Source: Hippasteria phrygiana (Eukaryota; Echinodermata; Asteroidea; Valvatida; Goniasteridae). From it: a stretch of DNA of 64,000 bases. Positions 1-9,756 of the stretch are shown here, in pieces. The stretch covers positions 124,001 to 188,000 of the forward strand of contig JAZGUH010000615.1 in the NCBI GenBank assembly GCA_037893225.1, in the 5' to 3' direction. Every line of letters begins with the position of its first letter. Position 1 is the stretch's first letter. The position numbers and the translations under genes were made by a program. Under the pieces are notes generated by a model. It saw nothing but the letters and a program-made list of their open reading frames with translations, was not told the origin of the DNA and did not search any database.

Positions 1-443
1 ATTGGTAGCCTATCATGTGAAGACAATTGTAATTTGCTTGGGCGGGGGATCGAGGTTAGCCCTTAGGCTTTGAAAGACACAAACAAGCTTGTTTCACAGT
101 CTCGAGGAAAGGGGCACACCACAGCAGACAAGCCAAGAAAAAGGCCCAATTCGCCTTCAATATCCTGGACATCAAACACGGCCTTGCGTAAACGTCAGAT
201 CATCTATTAGCACCTCAATATTTATCACTGCAAAGCTTGTAACACAACTGATTCAACTAAATGCAAATTAAACATCCAATTAAACATCATTAGTGTACCC
301 TGACTGACACTAACCACAAGAAATGTCTGTTTGACCGACAGGCGTAAACCTTATATAATTTTTGCCATATCTTGTATAACACATCAGCCCATGGCCAGGA
401 AAACTTGCATCAGCGCAGGGTGTTACCGTAATTAATAAGTCTA
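1..443. other. AT-rich sequence without recognised features
   Basis: No exon with convincing splice sites, no tRNA-like box and no terminal inverted repeat is seen here. The 60-codon open frame starting near 89 matches nothing I recognise and is probably chance. The stretch ends where the TGTCCGCACT-type element begins. Confidence 0.5.
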
Positions 444-1119
444 TAGCCCTGTCCGCACTGGACTATTTTTGGTAAAATTTACCGCGACGATGGGTACTTT
501 TCCCATTTTAAGTCCAGTGCGGACAGCCTAGGACGTTTTCCTCTCAGTTATTTTTCCTGAGTCCAGCGGTTACTTCTACCGGGCAACTGCTGCCCAGGAA
601 AACTGACCAGGTAACTTTTCCCGAGACGATAAGTCCAGTGCGGACAGAGTGCGAGTCGGTAAAAGTGGCTCAGGAAAGCATACATCCGGCACAAGCGCAA
701 GGTCATGCTCCACAGGGAAACCACGCATGCGCTTTGCATTGTTTCACCGCGGTGCGGTGCATATGTGGCAAGTTTCCAAATTCCAGTGCGTTGTTCCTCT
801 TTTGGTCGCAATCATGGCAGATTTTATTATTGATACAGTCGGAAGTTTGATTGGTGCTAAAGACATAGGCCTGCGTGTACACATCGGCCGAAAAAAATGA
901 AAAGGCAGGCGTGAGTTGGGTAAATCGCGTCAGGGTAGAAAGGTCACGCAAAGCGCCCTCATGAGTCGTTATATTGAGAGCTCGGTCACTTCTCCCACAG
1001 TCTCAGTAAAATTGAAAGTCCAAAGTCCAAGTGTGGACAGTGGTCACATTTTACTATTTTTCATTTTACCATCGTCTCGGTAAAACCTTCCAAAAAAAAA
1101 TCTAGTGCGGACACGGCTA
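444..1119 (+). mobile_element. Short DNA transposon, TGTCCGCACT family, copy 1
   Basis: The ends are imperfect inverted repeats: TAGCCCTGTCCGCACT on the left and the complement of TAGCCGTGTCCGCACT on the right. Further GTCCGCACTGGAC / GTCCAGTGCGGAC words recur inside, near 451, 511 and 630, so the left end is itself made of repeated terminal units. About 670 bp shared with 22262-22961 and 61157-61781 define the family. All three contain the same ATG-started frame; here it begins at 814, reads MADFIIDTVGSLIGA, and stops at 898-900. The element is too short to encode a transposase and looks non-autonomous. The target duplication could not be fixed; superfamily unassigned. Confidence 0.8.
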
Positions 1120-1262
1120 ATGAAAACCTTTTTTGCCCAAGTTTAAAGAAAACAAGATATTTTTGCTCCAATAAAATATTATACACAAGCAAATTCCTGT
1201 CTAACTAGAATGAACTAAAATATTAGTTTTTAGGCCCATGTCTTAATCATAGTAGAATCTTT

Positions 1263-1452
1263 TTAACCCTTTGAAGATGGATGACGTCTATACACGTCAA
1301 AAGAAAATTACCACCAGGCCGGATGACGTCTATACACGCAATCTCTGCATTTTCAATCCATTGTTGGGCTATTGTGTATGTTACGCTTGACTCCACAATC
1401 CTCTTGTGTCCGTTTTAATTGGCTGCACAGGCAACTATACTCAAGGGGTTAA
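1263..1452. mobile_element. piggyBac-like MITE (TTAA ends), copy 1
   Basis: The element begins TTAACCCTTTGAAG and ends CAAGGGGTTAA, which is the TTAA target plus CCC/GGG terminus typical of piggyBac-type elements. The inner sequence GATGACGTCTATACACG occurs twice. The middle (AATCCATTGTTG, GTGTATGTTACGCTTG, GGCTGCACAGGCA) is shared with 10081-10243. It has no coding capacity. The piggyBac assignment rests on termini only. Confidence 0.75.
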
Positions 1453-3601
1453 AGGCTAATTAATAATAATAACAAATATTTCAGTCTCGACTCAAGAAAT
1501 TATTGAAGTTGTAATTGAACTTTCACAAAAATGTTACGTGGAGGGACAAAACGTTTGACTCGCTTCAGTTTTTTTGCAACTTTATGCGAAGGTAAACTGC
1601 CATACAGTCGCCAAAAAGACACTCATACACAAGAAGGAATCTGATTTCACTGCATGGTTCATAGCGTGACAAGGCTCTCACGTACGGCAGGGATATGATC
1701 AATTATCGACTGCTGATGACATCTCCAGAGGTTTCAAATATTTTTAAAATCTCAGTCAAGTTCGATGGGAAAAACACAACGGTGTAGTGTGATGACTGTA
1801 CCCGGCAGCTGACCCCGGGAGTCTAGAACTACAATCTAACCTGAATGTGGCTATATTTAACATCTAGACCATTTTCTTTGAGCCTTTCCTCTACAGTTTC
1901 GACATAGATGGAAATTTATTATTTGTTTACAAGTCCCATATTTTCATTGAAGAAATATGGAAAATTTGCTATTCTCAATATAGAAAGATAGAAACTACAA
2001 AAAAAAGGGCTTCAGCAAAGTTTGCCATCATTATTTTTACTGAAGATGTATTTTTAACATTGGTGTGTCATCTTAATCAAACGGGGACTTGTCCTTCGTA
2101 AAATATTGTATGGACAGTACAGTGAAAGGCTTCAGTAATTATTATGAGCTTGTGTTTTTGTTAATGTATAACAGCCCAAGGATTGTTTGAAAATTTTTCA
2201 TAATTTTCACTAAGGAATAAAAAGCCCAAATCCTACTGATTTATAAATGTGATTCGAGGCTTTGAATGGTGGACAGTATAACCAGAGATATTTTTTTCGA
2301 AACGCCATGAGAAGTTCAACTTTGAAAAAGAGAATCATAAATCTGGTTCTTTGGAAATCCACAGTTCTCTTTTTTTGAGATTTTCACATCGTGCTGCAAA
2401 ATTTCTCTCTCGTCAATTTACAATCTACAAGCTCTGCAGATAGGTTTTTTATATACACCCATCCACACTTTCGTCTAATATACACTCTTTACAAAGTCAT
2501 GTATTTACATCAATTTAATAGAAATTATAGCAAAGCTTGGGACACTGTACATTTACGGTAACATTCTTGTTTTCTTTAGCGCCAGGCCGGCTACTTAACC
2601 ATGATTGACTAGCCCCGTCTCCGAAGTCGTCTAGCAAGGTGATATTAAAGCATTGTCTTGGGTGTTTTCAGACAAAGCAAGCGGCAATTTTCACAGTGAT
2701 TAAACTACTTCCTTTCCAAATTTAGCGGGAATGGGAGTTCCTGTCATCTATCATGGGGCTTCGAGGAGGGACGGTGGGAGCGTTTATTCGAGCTCCCACG
2801 GGTGAATTGACGAAATATTCTCAAGGGTGTTTTCGTAAGCAAGCACGCTGGTTTCATTCACGGGAGCGCCCAGGTCTTGAGTGGATTTCAAGGATGTGGA
2901 AGTTCCGTGCGTACACCGAGCAGGGGGGGGCCTTGGGCGCTGGGGTCCGGAGGGGGAGGATTAGGATAATAGAGTGCAAAGTGAGTGGGAAAGAGGTTGC
3001 CTTCCGTCTACAAACCTTGTTAGAAAAGAAACCACAATGCTTTCCGGTGCGATGTGACATTAACCAGTATTGAGTTGCTCTGAATCGGTGCACATGGAAT
3101 GTGAAATGCTGGCAATGGTGGGATATAAATGCGGATTTTTTAACATTTAGTTTGAATTCCACTACTCGGTTTCGATTTTGGAAACCAAATATTCCAAAGC
3201 AACCTTAAAAACAATAAAGCCTTCCATTGTTTTGTGACACGGGCTAAAGAAAACAACTGGAACATCCTTCAATTTGCTCCGTGGTCTCTGATTGTAACTG
3301 TATTCACTCGCTAGTGGTCTTCTTAGTGTATGAATAGCCTGCCCATCCATTTTATTTTTCAACATTACAGCTCTGGAGTGTTTTTGTAAAGGCCCAGTGG
3401 TCAGTGTGAGGGCTTTCATGTGACACCTCACTTGTCACTTTTTGTTGGCATGACAATGGGTTTATAGATGGGAACTTCTGGTGAAATTAGGATAACCGGA
3501 TTTTGAAATCTGTGATTTCTCCTGCCGCAATTCCAAATTAGCCAATAAATGTGCTTAGCAACCTCTAGATAATAGTGTCTTTCGCTTATAATGGTACTTA
3601 C
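1453..3601. other. Unassigned sequence left of the collagen exons
   Basis: About 2.1 kb of AT-rich sequence. Further collagen exons were expected here, because the exon at 3602-3628 ends with a good donor, but no NCC-every-nine-bases pattern bounded by splice sites was found on the minus strand. The open frame at 2753-3073 is glycine- and arginine-rich over a G-tract but has no regular Gly-X-Y pattern and no splice context. Nothing else is recognised. Confidence 0.45.
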
Positions 3602-3628
3602 CCTCACTCCAGTCCGTCCATCCGGACC
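3602..3628 (-). CDS. Collagen exon, GPD-GRT-GVR (27 nt)
   Basis: This is the most downstream collagen exon in the window. It reads three perfect triplets, GPD GRT GVR, in phase 0 at both ends. The donor is a consensus GTAAGT and the acceptor is a T-rich tract ending in GGACAG. Arg at the Y position is common in collagens, and GRT-GVR gives a small basic patch. The following exon must lie left of this one and was not found, so the gene runs off the window or through an exon I cannot recognise. Confidence 0.93.
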
Positions 3629-4128
3629 CTGTCCAAAAAAAGAGGACAAAGTTAATAATTCTTCAAACCCCAAAGTGAAATTGTGTGCATGTGCACAACA
3701 TTGTGAACACATATTTTCCGCATTATGAATTTGCCATGCACAGACAAATCAAAACGCATACACGACATTTTATGTACAAAATTTGCCGTGCGGGTACAAA
3801 TGTATTAAAATTAACCGGGCCAAGCGAGGCTCATGGTAATGTATGCAAAAAAATCCAGTGGTTAAGGGGTGCACTGTGAGCCAATCAACGTACTTATCTG
3901 TGGTGCACTGACTAAATAAATAACAAACCCAACGCCTTGGTGAAGGCTTGTTATGAGCTCATTACTAAAAAAAATAATAATAAAAATTTAAAAATAAATA
4001 AAAGAAAAAACAGCCAACAAACGGAACTCATCAGCGAGAGGGGGTGTTTGGCCCCCTCCCCCACCCCCAGCATACAGGCACGACCTCCTTCACAAAACAA
4101 GGTACAAAGAATAATAATTTGATCTTAC
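3629..4128 (-). other. Collagen intron
   Basis: A 500-nt intron between the GPD and GEN exons. It holds only AT-rich sequence and a C/G-rich patch near 4040-4075; no inserted element with clear ends is seen. Confidence 0.7.
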
Positions 4129-4182
4129 CCGGGGACCAAGCATTCCCTCCGGACCAGGTTCTCCAACATCGCCGTTTTCTCC
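4129..4182 (-). CDS. Collagen exon, 54 nt, six triplets
   Basis: Encodes GEN GDV GEP GPE GML GPR in phase 0. It is 54 nt long, the classic collagen exon size of six Gly-X-Y triplets. The donor is GTAAGA and the acceptor is a T-rich tract ending TTCAAACAG. Acidic residues (E, D, E, E) dominate the first five triplets and a terminal Arg follows. Such charged triplets can pair with Lys/Arg triplets of neighbouring chains, a general property of collagens. Confidence 0.94.
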
Positions 4183-4238
4183 CTGTTTGAAGAAAACAAA
4201 AAGCAGTATTAAACCATAGTCAATTGATAAGTTTCCTT

Positions 4239-4780
4239 TAGGGCTGTTCATTTTAGAATAATTTAGTATTTGATTATTCGAGACTGGGCTTGAACGAATA
4301 TTCGAATATTCGATACTCGCTGATGAAGTCTTTCAGGCATCTGCTGCAACTGCATGCCGCGCCAGTAAAAAGTTGCACGCAAAGCACGCGAACGTGTTTT
4401 ACAGCGGCGAACGATAATATAGACCACCCGATGGAAATATTTTTGCATTGTATCAAGATCATTACGAGTACGATAACGTTCTGATAGCAAGAAACCAAAC
4501 TCCAGCCTTAGTTTTTGCAATAATTATTTTAGAAGTGTCAAGGGTTTTACGGTCTGGAACAATAAACCTCTGTCCACAAAAAATTTGGCATTTCACACTG
4601 CTAAGCGCCGTAACTTTTCTATTAAAATAGCATCAGAGTCGTATCTGTACGTGCATATTTATTCTTTTCGAATATTCAAACGGGCAAAAAGCTATTTCTA
4701 TATTCGGTTGATGATCGAATATTCAAATATTCGGTTGATGATCGAATATTCGAATATTCGTTTTATTCGGGACAGCCCAA
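4239..4780. mobile_element. hAT-like MITE inside collagen intron
   Basis: The element starts TAGGGCTGTTCATTTT and ends with CGGGACAGCCCAA. It is bounded by an exact 8-bp direct repeat, GTTTCCTT, at 4231-4238 and 4781-4788. An 8-bp duplication and TAGGG-type ends are hallmarks of the hAT superfamily. The flanks are full of GAATATTCG words that can form hairpins. An internal block containing GCTAAGCGCCGTAAC is shared with 53905-54342. No transposase frame is present. It sits in the intron between the GIE and GEN exons. Confidence 0.85.
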
Positions 4781-5025
4781 GTTTCCTTATATTTAGAAGA
4801 TGTAATCCCATGATTGAATCCACAGTGAATAGTGTTCACACCTTCTGAGAACACTGCATTGACAGAGAAAAGTCAAATGGTGGCTTACAGTGCAAAGGGG
4901 GAATTTTTCAGAATAACTTCACAGCGACAATGCATTTGTTAATGTAAATATCTCGATATTTTTTTCCAGGAAAATACTAATTGATCATTATAATTTCTAA
5001 AGAAAAGTATATTCAGCTTTCCTAC

Positions 5026-5070
5026 CTTCTGTCCCGGTTTCCCAATCACGCCTGCAACGCCTTCAATACC
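5026..5070 (-). CDS. Collagen exon, GIE-GVA-GVI-GKP-GQK (45 nt)
   Basis: Five perfect triplets in phase 0 at both ends. The acceptor is a T-rich tract ending ATTTTAG; the donor is GTAGGA, weaker than consensus but acceptable. It contains GKP and GQK: lysines in Y positions are possible hydroxylysine and cross-link or glycosylation sites in collagens, which is family knowledge and not shown here. 45 nt is a standard collagen exon size. Confidence 0.93.
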
Positions 5071-5563
5071 CTAAAATATTCACGTGAGCAGAAAGGAAGA
5101 TTTGTTTGTCAATGGAAATATTTTGACACACTAGGCCGAAACTCTGAGCAAGAAACGGCACTATATTGATGCAAGTTTGGGTGGAAATAGAACTGAATTC
5201 ATTGTTATTTTTTTTTTCTATAACCATTTTATTTTTACAACCTGTCCCACTTCTCATAAAAGTAAAAATACTACACGTAATAATCTTTTTTACTTCATCA
5301 CACATGAATTCACTACCACATGTCACTGTAATAGCACCCTCAATATACCTCTCTTTAGCTTCACTTCCTGTATCTCAAGTTGAAAATTCATTTATAATGA
5401 TTGTAAGAGTTTAAATAGTTCAACTCAAATTCCTTTGACTTGTCCGTTGAAAGAGGTTCAAAAATTCCAAAATGAAGCCACTTTTGAAGAAAAAAATATG
5501 GGACCCCATTTAAAACTGTTTCTAGGTGATTGGTTGAGACGGAAAGGGTGTGAATTTACTTAC
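5071..5563 (-). other. Collagen intron
   Basis: 493-nt intron between the GDF and GIE exons. It is AT-rich with no repeat boundaries or tRNA boxes seen. Confidence 0.7.
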
Positions 5564-5590
5564 TGCTCTTCCTGGACTGCCAAAATCACC
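5564..5590 (-). CDS. Collagen exon, GDF-GSP-GRA (27 nt)
   Basis: Three perfect triplets in phase 0. The donor is a perfect GTAAGT and the acceptor is a strong polypyrimidine tract (TTCTTTTTTTTGCAG). It joins the preceding GEP-GGK-GDK end of the 141-nt exon without breaking the Gly-X-Y register. At 27 nt it equals the last exon in size, half of a standard 54-nt unit. Confidence 0.94.
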
Positions 5591-5739
5591 CTGCAAAAAA
5601 AAGAAGAGAAAAACAACAATATGCAAATCAGGAAGAAAACTTTCAGCCAATAGGAAGTGTGCCTTTGGCTTTGGGCGCTTAGTTTTTGCAGGAGTGACTG
5701 CTTTACTAGATTTCAGTAGCATCTTTTAATCATCAAAAG

Positions 5740-6117
5740 TTGATCACGTCCAACTACTTGATCACGTCCAACTACTTGATCACGTCCAACTACTTGATCA
5801 CGTCCAACTACTTGATCACGTCCAACTACTTGATCACGTCCAACTACTTGATCACGTCCAACTACTTGATCACGTCCAACTACTTGATCACGTCCAACTA
5901 CTTGATCACGTCCAACTACTTGATCACGTCCAACTACTTGATCACGTCCAACTACTTGATCACGTCCAACTACTTGATCACGTCCAACTACTTGATCACG
6001 TCCAACTACTTGATCACGTCCAACTACTTGATCACGTCCAACTACTTGATCACGTCCAACTACTTGATCACGTCCAACTACTTGATCACGTCCAACTACT
6101 TGATCACGTCTAACATG
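5740..6117. repeat. 18-bp minisatellite, 21 tandem units, in collagen intron
   Basis: Twenty-one consecutive 18-bp units of TTGATCACGTCCAACTAC fill exactly 378 bp. All appear identical except the last, which reads TCTAACATG at its end. Each unit carries the palindrome TGATCA followed by CACGTC. Because 18 is a multiple of three, frames stay open through it on both strands: the plus frame reads ITSNYL and the minus frame GRDQVV per unit. These are shadows, not genes. The near absence of divergence suggests recent expansion or homogenisation. It lies in the intron between the GLP and GDF exons. Confidence 0.97.
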
Positions 6118-6247
6118 GACCAGTGATGCCACTACGGGCTTTGTTAGGGGGTGTGACACCCCCATTAGTTGATTTTGTCGGGCATATTCATGTTGCCGTT
6201 GGCAACAGTACCACAGTGTCTTATCAGCTAGAATGGCTTGCCTGTTC

Positions 6248-6556
6248 AATAAGCCAGCTCGGTATTTCAACTGCGCATGTGCACAATGACATTTTATCCC
6301 GAATGACCCGCGTGACCTAACGCGCACGTGTGAATGCAAAAGGTGGTCGCACAATGCGCACGTGTTAAATTCAATTAGAATAGAGTACCGAAGTCTGACG
6401 TCAGTTGCCGGGGCAATGGTTCCACACACATGCAGTTTAGAATGTATTCTGGTTCCAAACATTGCATTGATTGACGTCATCACTTCGGCACTCCATGGCC
6501 GTTCGCCTAACATGGTCAAATAACCTTTGACCTTTGAGATACCAAACTGGCTTATT
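6248..6556. mobile_element. MITE with AATAAGCCAG ends and a DR1-like word, copy 1
   Basis: The termini are inverted repeats of about 22 bp: AATAAGCCAGCTCGGTATTT on the left and the complement of AATAAGCCAGTTTGGTATCT on the right. The same ends and interior (CTGCGCATGTGCACAATGAC, GCACGTGTTAAATTCAATTA) recur at 50333-50529. Near the right end, 6521-6537 reads TAACCTTTGACCTTTGA, whose complement is a DR1-type direct repeat AGGTCA-A-AGGTTA. This copy is about 110 bp longer than the other and contains extra TGACGTCA-like words. It is non-coding. Superfamily not assigned; target duplication not resolved. Confidence 0.82.
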
Positions 6557-6903
6557 CAGGACACATGCTGCAACCACTGGGAAAAGTCTAGGAATACCAA
6601 GTTATCCGTATACTATAGGAACGCTGGACTATGCACGCACCAACTTACTCAGGAAAGGCCCGCTCCGGTTTAGTAAATACCGAGAATACAGTCCGTTCCA
6701 GACAGGAACGTGCAGAAGAGCACTCCAAAGGAAATGCGAATGTAATTTGTTTAGACTTTCCCTTAGCGTAGAATTTCTGCTTACAACAGATTCAAATTTT
6801 GTGCTTATTCTAAGCATATTCTGTATCATGTGAGTATAAGATTAACAAGAATTTTTGCCAGTGCGTACGGATTCATCACGTACCTAAAAGGATTGTCACC
6901 CAC

Positions 6904-7044
6904 CTTGTCCCCTTTACCGCCTGGCTCGCCTGGGGGACCCGGAGGGCCCTGGAGACCCCTCAGCCCCATCCCTGAGGATCCGTATTCCCCTTTCCTCCCT
7001 TGGATCCCCGGCTGACCAATGGGTCCGGGCATTCCAGGCAGACC
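6904..7044 (-). CDS. Collagen exon, 141 nt, with a one-residue interruption
   Basis: The largest collagen exon, 47 residues in phase 0. It begins [18 protein letters not shown] and ends [15 protein letters not shown]. The sequence GSS-GM-GLR lacks one residue, so the triplet register is broken once in mid-exon. The acceptor is TTTTCCCCCACAG and the donor GTGGGT. It is much more GC-rich than its flanks, as expected for Gly/Pro codons. The size, 16 triplets minus one residue, suggests fusion of smaller ancestral exons. Confidence 0.96.
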
Positions 7045-7121
7045 CTGTGGGGGAAAACATGATTAGGCAATAGAGGTCAAGTGTTCTGCTTGCTGTTTTT
7101 TTTTTATTGAAATCACCGAAT

Positions 7122-7408
7122 CAGGGGTGAGATCGGCCAAAAATGAAGAATCCACGAAAAATCCACGAACAATCCACGAACAATCCACGAACAATCCACG
7201 AACAATCCACGAACAATCCACGAACAATCCACGAAGAATCCCAGATCAACATATAGTTTGTTTTGCCTGAAGGCACCCCCTTAAAATATCCGTTTTTATT
7301 GGTCTATATCCACTTTTACAGGGTTAAAAACACCTTTTTGAAAACACCTCAGAAATTCCAAATTGCAAAAGAGATTCTTTAAAAAAAATCCTGACAAATC
7401 GCACCGCT
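7122..7408. repeat. Dispersed repeat with internal 11-bp minisatellite, copy 1
   Basis: Begins CAGGGGTGAGATCGGCC and ends with ATCCTGACAAATCGCACC. The ends and interior (CACCCCCTTAAAATAT, CACTTTTACAGG, AAAAGAGATTCTTTAAA) match 52588-52845 and, less well, 32930-33128. Between about 7149 and 7240 it carries roughly eight units of AATCCACGAAC. The better-preserved copy at 52588 has matching CAGGGGTGAGATT ends, so the family is probably a short inverted-repeat transposon. Confidence 0.75.
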
Positions 7409-7409
7409 G

Positions 7410-7610
7410 CCGACTACAAGGCTTAAAAGCCACTCCAGAGGCGGTAGGGATGGCAACATATTAAATTGCCAACCCTCACCCTTACGGTTTTCCTGGGCCC
7501 AGATCTAAAATAGAGGATAATTCTTCAACAGATTCCAGAGAAATTATCCCAATTTTCAGACCTACATATAGACCCAGGCGGGGTAACTTCCACCATCGGA
7601 GAGACCAACA
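7410..7610. repeat. Dispersed repeat, AAAAGCCACTC family, copy 1
   Basis: Shares ordered blocks with 17740-18165 and 44995-45165: AAAAGCCACTC, a GGTRGGGTTGGC block, TTGCCAACCC, TTTTCCTGGGCCCAG and TATCCCAATTTTCAGACCT. It directly abuts the repeat at 7122-7408. No coding capacity is evident. Its class is unknown; the copy at 17740 looks palindromic, suggesting a foldback-type DNA element. Confidence 0.7.
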
Positions 7611-8182
7611 CACCTCCCCCTAGTTAAATACAGGTGTACAGTTCAGAATACTCAAGAAATTCAGTGGAAAATTTGCTGGGACAGCCTTCCCCCTCCCCCC
7701 CCCCCCCCCCCCCAGCCTACAGCGATGTTGTAAATGTATGTTTCCCAGACTTGAACACCCGAGAGAGGAATATTCAAACATGTTTAACCCTTCCATGCCC
7801 AAATTATTCTTCTCACCCGTTGTATTTTAAGCTGTACGTTATAAATAGGGCTGGGACTTTTAAAGTCCCGTCGGACACGAATGGGTTGACTAAGATCACC
7901 TGTGCTTGCATCCCAGTTGTTGAGATAACCATTCAGTCTGCTGGACGGGCTTGGGCGCATGCCGAGGTGTCCAATATTGAAAAGGTAACAACTATTTTGT
8001 AGTGACTCATACAATCTTTCAGATTACTCCCCCCAAAAAAATACTTCAATACTTTAATACTTCAATCTATCACAGAGCTGGCAAAAATGTCTCTTGATCA
8101 TCAAAACAAAGTTTGACATTATTTTTGTGATATCTACGACATGTATAACGTTGGATTAAAATCAGCCAACCAACCTAGCAAG
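7611..8182. other. Intron sequence with a long C tract
   Basis: Contains a near-pure C run at about 7689-7713 and otherwise unique-looking sequence inside the 2.7 kb collagen intron. The open frames crossing the C tract owe their proline and glycine runs to that tract. No element boundary identified. Confidence 0.5.
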
Positions 8183-8280
8183 CTCAGTGGTCAAGCATTT
8201 AATGCAGCTGCACTAGCAAGCAGGAGGTTGTGGGTTCGAGTCCCACTGGAGTACACCTGTGAATTTTTTTTCCCACAGGC
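8183..8280 (+). mobile_element. tRNA-derived SINE head
   Basis: An A-box-like stretch (CTCAGTGGTCAAGC) is followed about 45 bp later by a good B box, GGTTCGAGTCC, at 8233-8243. Downstream of the B box the sequence CACTGGAGTACACCTGTGAATTTT resembles the region after the B box at 43779 (GAGTAAGCCTGTGAATTTT). The tRNA cloverleaf is not intact, so this is a SINE head or decayed tRNA pseudogene, not a functional tRNA. Confidence 0.65.
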
Positions 8281-9312
8281 TCTAGGAAAGCACTGCGCAT
8301 GCTTTGAAATACCACGTCAGGGAGGGCGAAAATCCTGTTTGAAATTTGAAATGGTGAAACTTGCTTTGGTACATGTATTACTGTTCAGACCCTAGCTTTA
8401 AGTCTGTGTATAAATTTATTTTTTCTTCTCTTTCACCGTGAATTCCATTTAGCGTTGTAGGAAGTTAAATCGACTTTTTGAAAAAGGAGATATCCATATT
8501 ACAGTGTGTAGAAATCTGTGCACTTATACAACTTCAAAATGACATCCCACTCGTTTCTCCGCATGGTTCTGCTCAGCAAAGACTCTGCGCTCGGCTCGGT
8601 CCTGAGGTCATTCAACCCTCACTTCAATCCCACCCTCATCAGTTGCCAGATGTCTCTCCAGTGTACCGACACCCAAACAATGTCTGTCTGTATTCATCTA
8701 GCCACAGCCTACACACAGCGTGTGGTCCATGTCCTTATTACTGCAAGAATGTCAGGTGTTTGTGTACTTATAGCTTTGTGCTTCGGCACCAGGCCGAAGG
8801 TAACTGACTTTCTGGGTCAAGAAAGCGGTCATTTACATGCATGACCAGAGGGCTGATTCTGTGGAAAAGCCTGTTAGAAAGCAATTATGTGATCAACTCT
8901 GCAAAAACAGGTAAATCATCACTGATGCTTTTCCCCGAGTAACCACACAAACCCTTTTCGCAGAATTTGTTTTTGAAGATTCCATGGTTTGTTTTTATAT
9001 GCGGTCTGTCGGTTATGTTTGGCAAGTGTGTATATCATTCAAATTTGATCATGATTTCATATGGCAGGCTTAATCTTCTCTGTGCCCCAACTCATCACGT
9101 CTCGACACCAGAAACTTACATTTTGGGGAGAAGCTGTTTAAGTTTGTCACTTTGTGGGACAGCAACAAATCTTCCTGATCAAAGAAAATTCTACTGGCAA
9201 GATCCCGACAGTGTTCCTTCTTTCCGCACCAGAAATCCTTTGGAGTGTTTTGAAGGGTCTACACTACTCACTCTCAATTCACTGTCAAGTTTCTTTTAGG
9301 AGGGTCCGCACT
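8281..9312. other. Intron sequence without recognised features
   Basis: About 1 kb within the collagen intron. Two overlapping open frames near 8478-8844 (109 and 108 codons) overlap each other and show no recognised domain; neither has convincing splice or start context. No repeat boundary was recognised. Confidence 0.45.
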
Positions 9313-9675
9313 TAAGGCCTTTTCACACTGTCCAAGATCTCAGGGTTTGACCCGGATCGAACCCCGACTTTTTTGCAACCCTTTTTCCACTTGTAAATTT
9401 CAACCTGGTGCCAACCTGGGTAGCACGATCTAGCCGGATCGAAATCAACCCTGGTCGGGACCAGGATTGAAAATCTCAACCCGAATTGAAATTAGATTAC
9501 ATGGGTCATACCCGGGTTGAACTCTACACGGTTCACGTAGAGGCCGGTTCATGAAAAGAACAGTGTGAACGTTGCATCTCTCCGATCCGTGTCAAAATCA
9601 ACCTGGGAGGAACTGAGGCAGATCCGGGTTGGTTTTAACAAGTATGGAAATGGAGATAGTGTGAAAAGGACTTTA
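9313..9675. mobile_element. MITE with CCTTTTCACACT ends
   Basis: Left end TAAGGCCTTTTCACACT pairs with the right end AGTGTGAAAAGGACTTTA. The interior repeats GGATCGAAA, GGGTTGA and CCGGGTTG-like words. At 363 bp it has no transposase. It lies in the collagen intron just 81 bp downstream (in gene direction) of the GPI exon. Superfamily not assigned. Confidence 0.78.
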
Positions 9676-9756
9676 AATACATGTATGTGGATTCTGAGTA
9701 TTAACAATTTCAAAGGATTTTGGAGGGTAAAAAGTATCCTACATATTTTCAAGTAC

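Noticed and set aside
2753..3073. Glycine/arginine-rich plus-strand frame that could look collagen-like
   Set aside because: Glycines do not recur every third residue, it lies on the strand opposite to the collagen gene, and the richness comes from a G tract.
5713..6519. 268-codon minus-strand frame with repeated GRDQVV
   Set aside because: It is the translation of the 18-bp minisatellite plus a flanking transposon; the opposite strand is equally open and no splice or start context supports a protein.
7634..8002. 122-codon plus-strand frame with a proline run
   Set aside because: The prolines come from a C tract beside a dispersed repeat; no further support.
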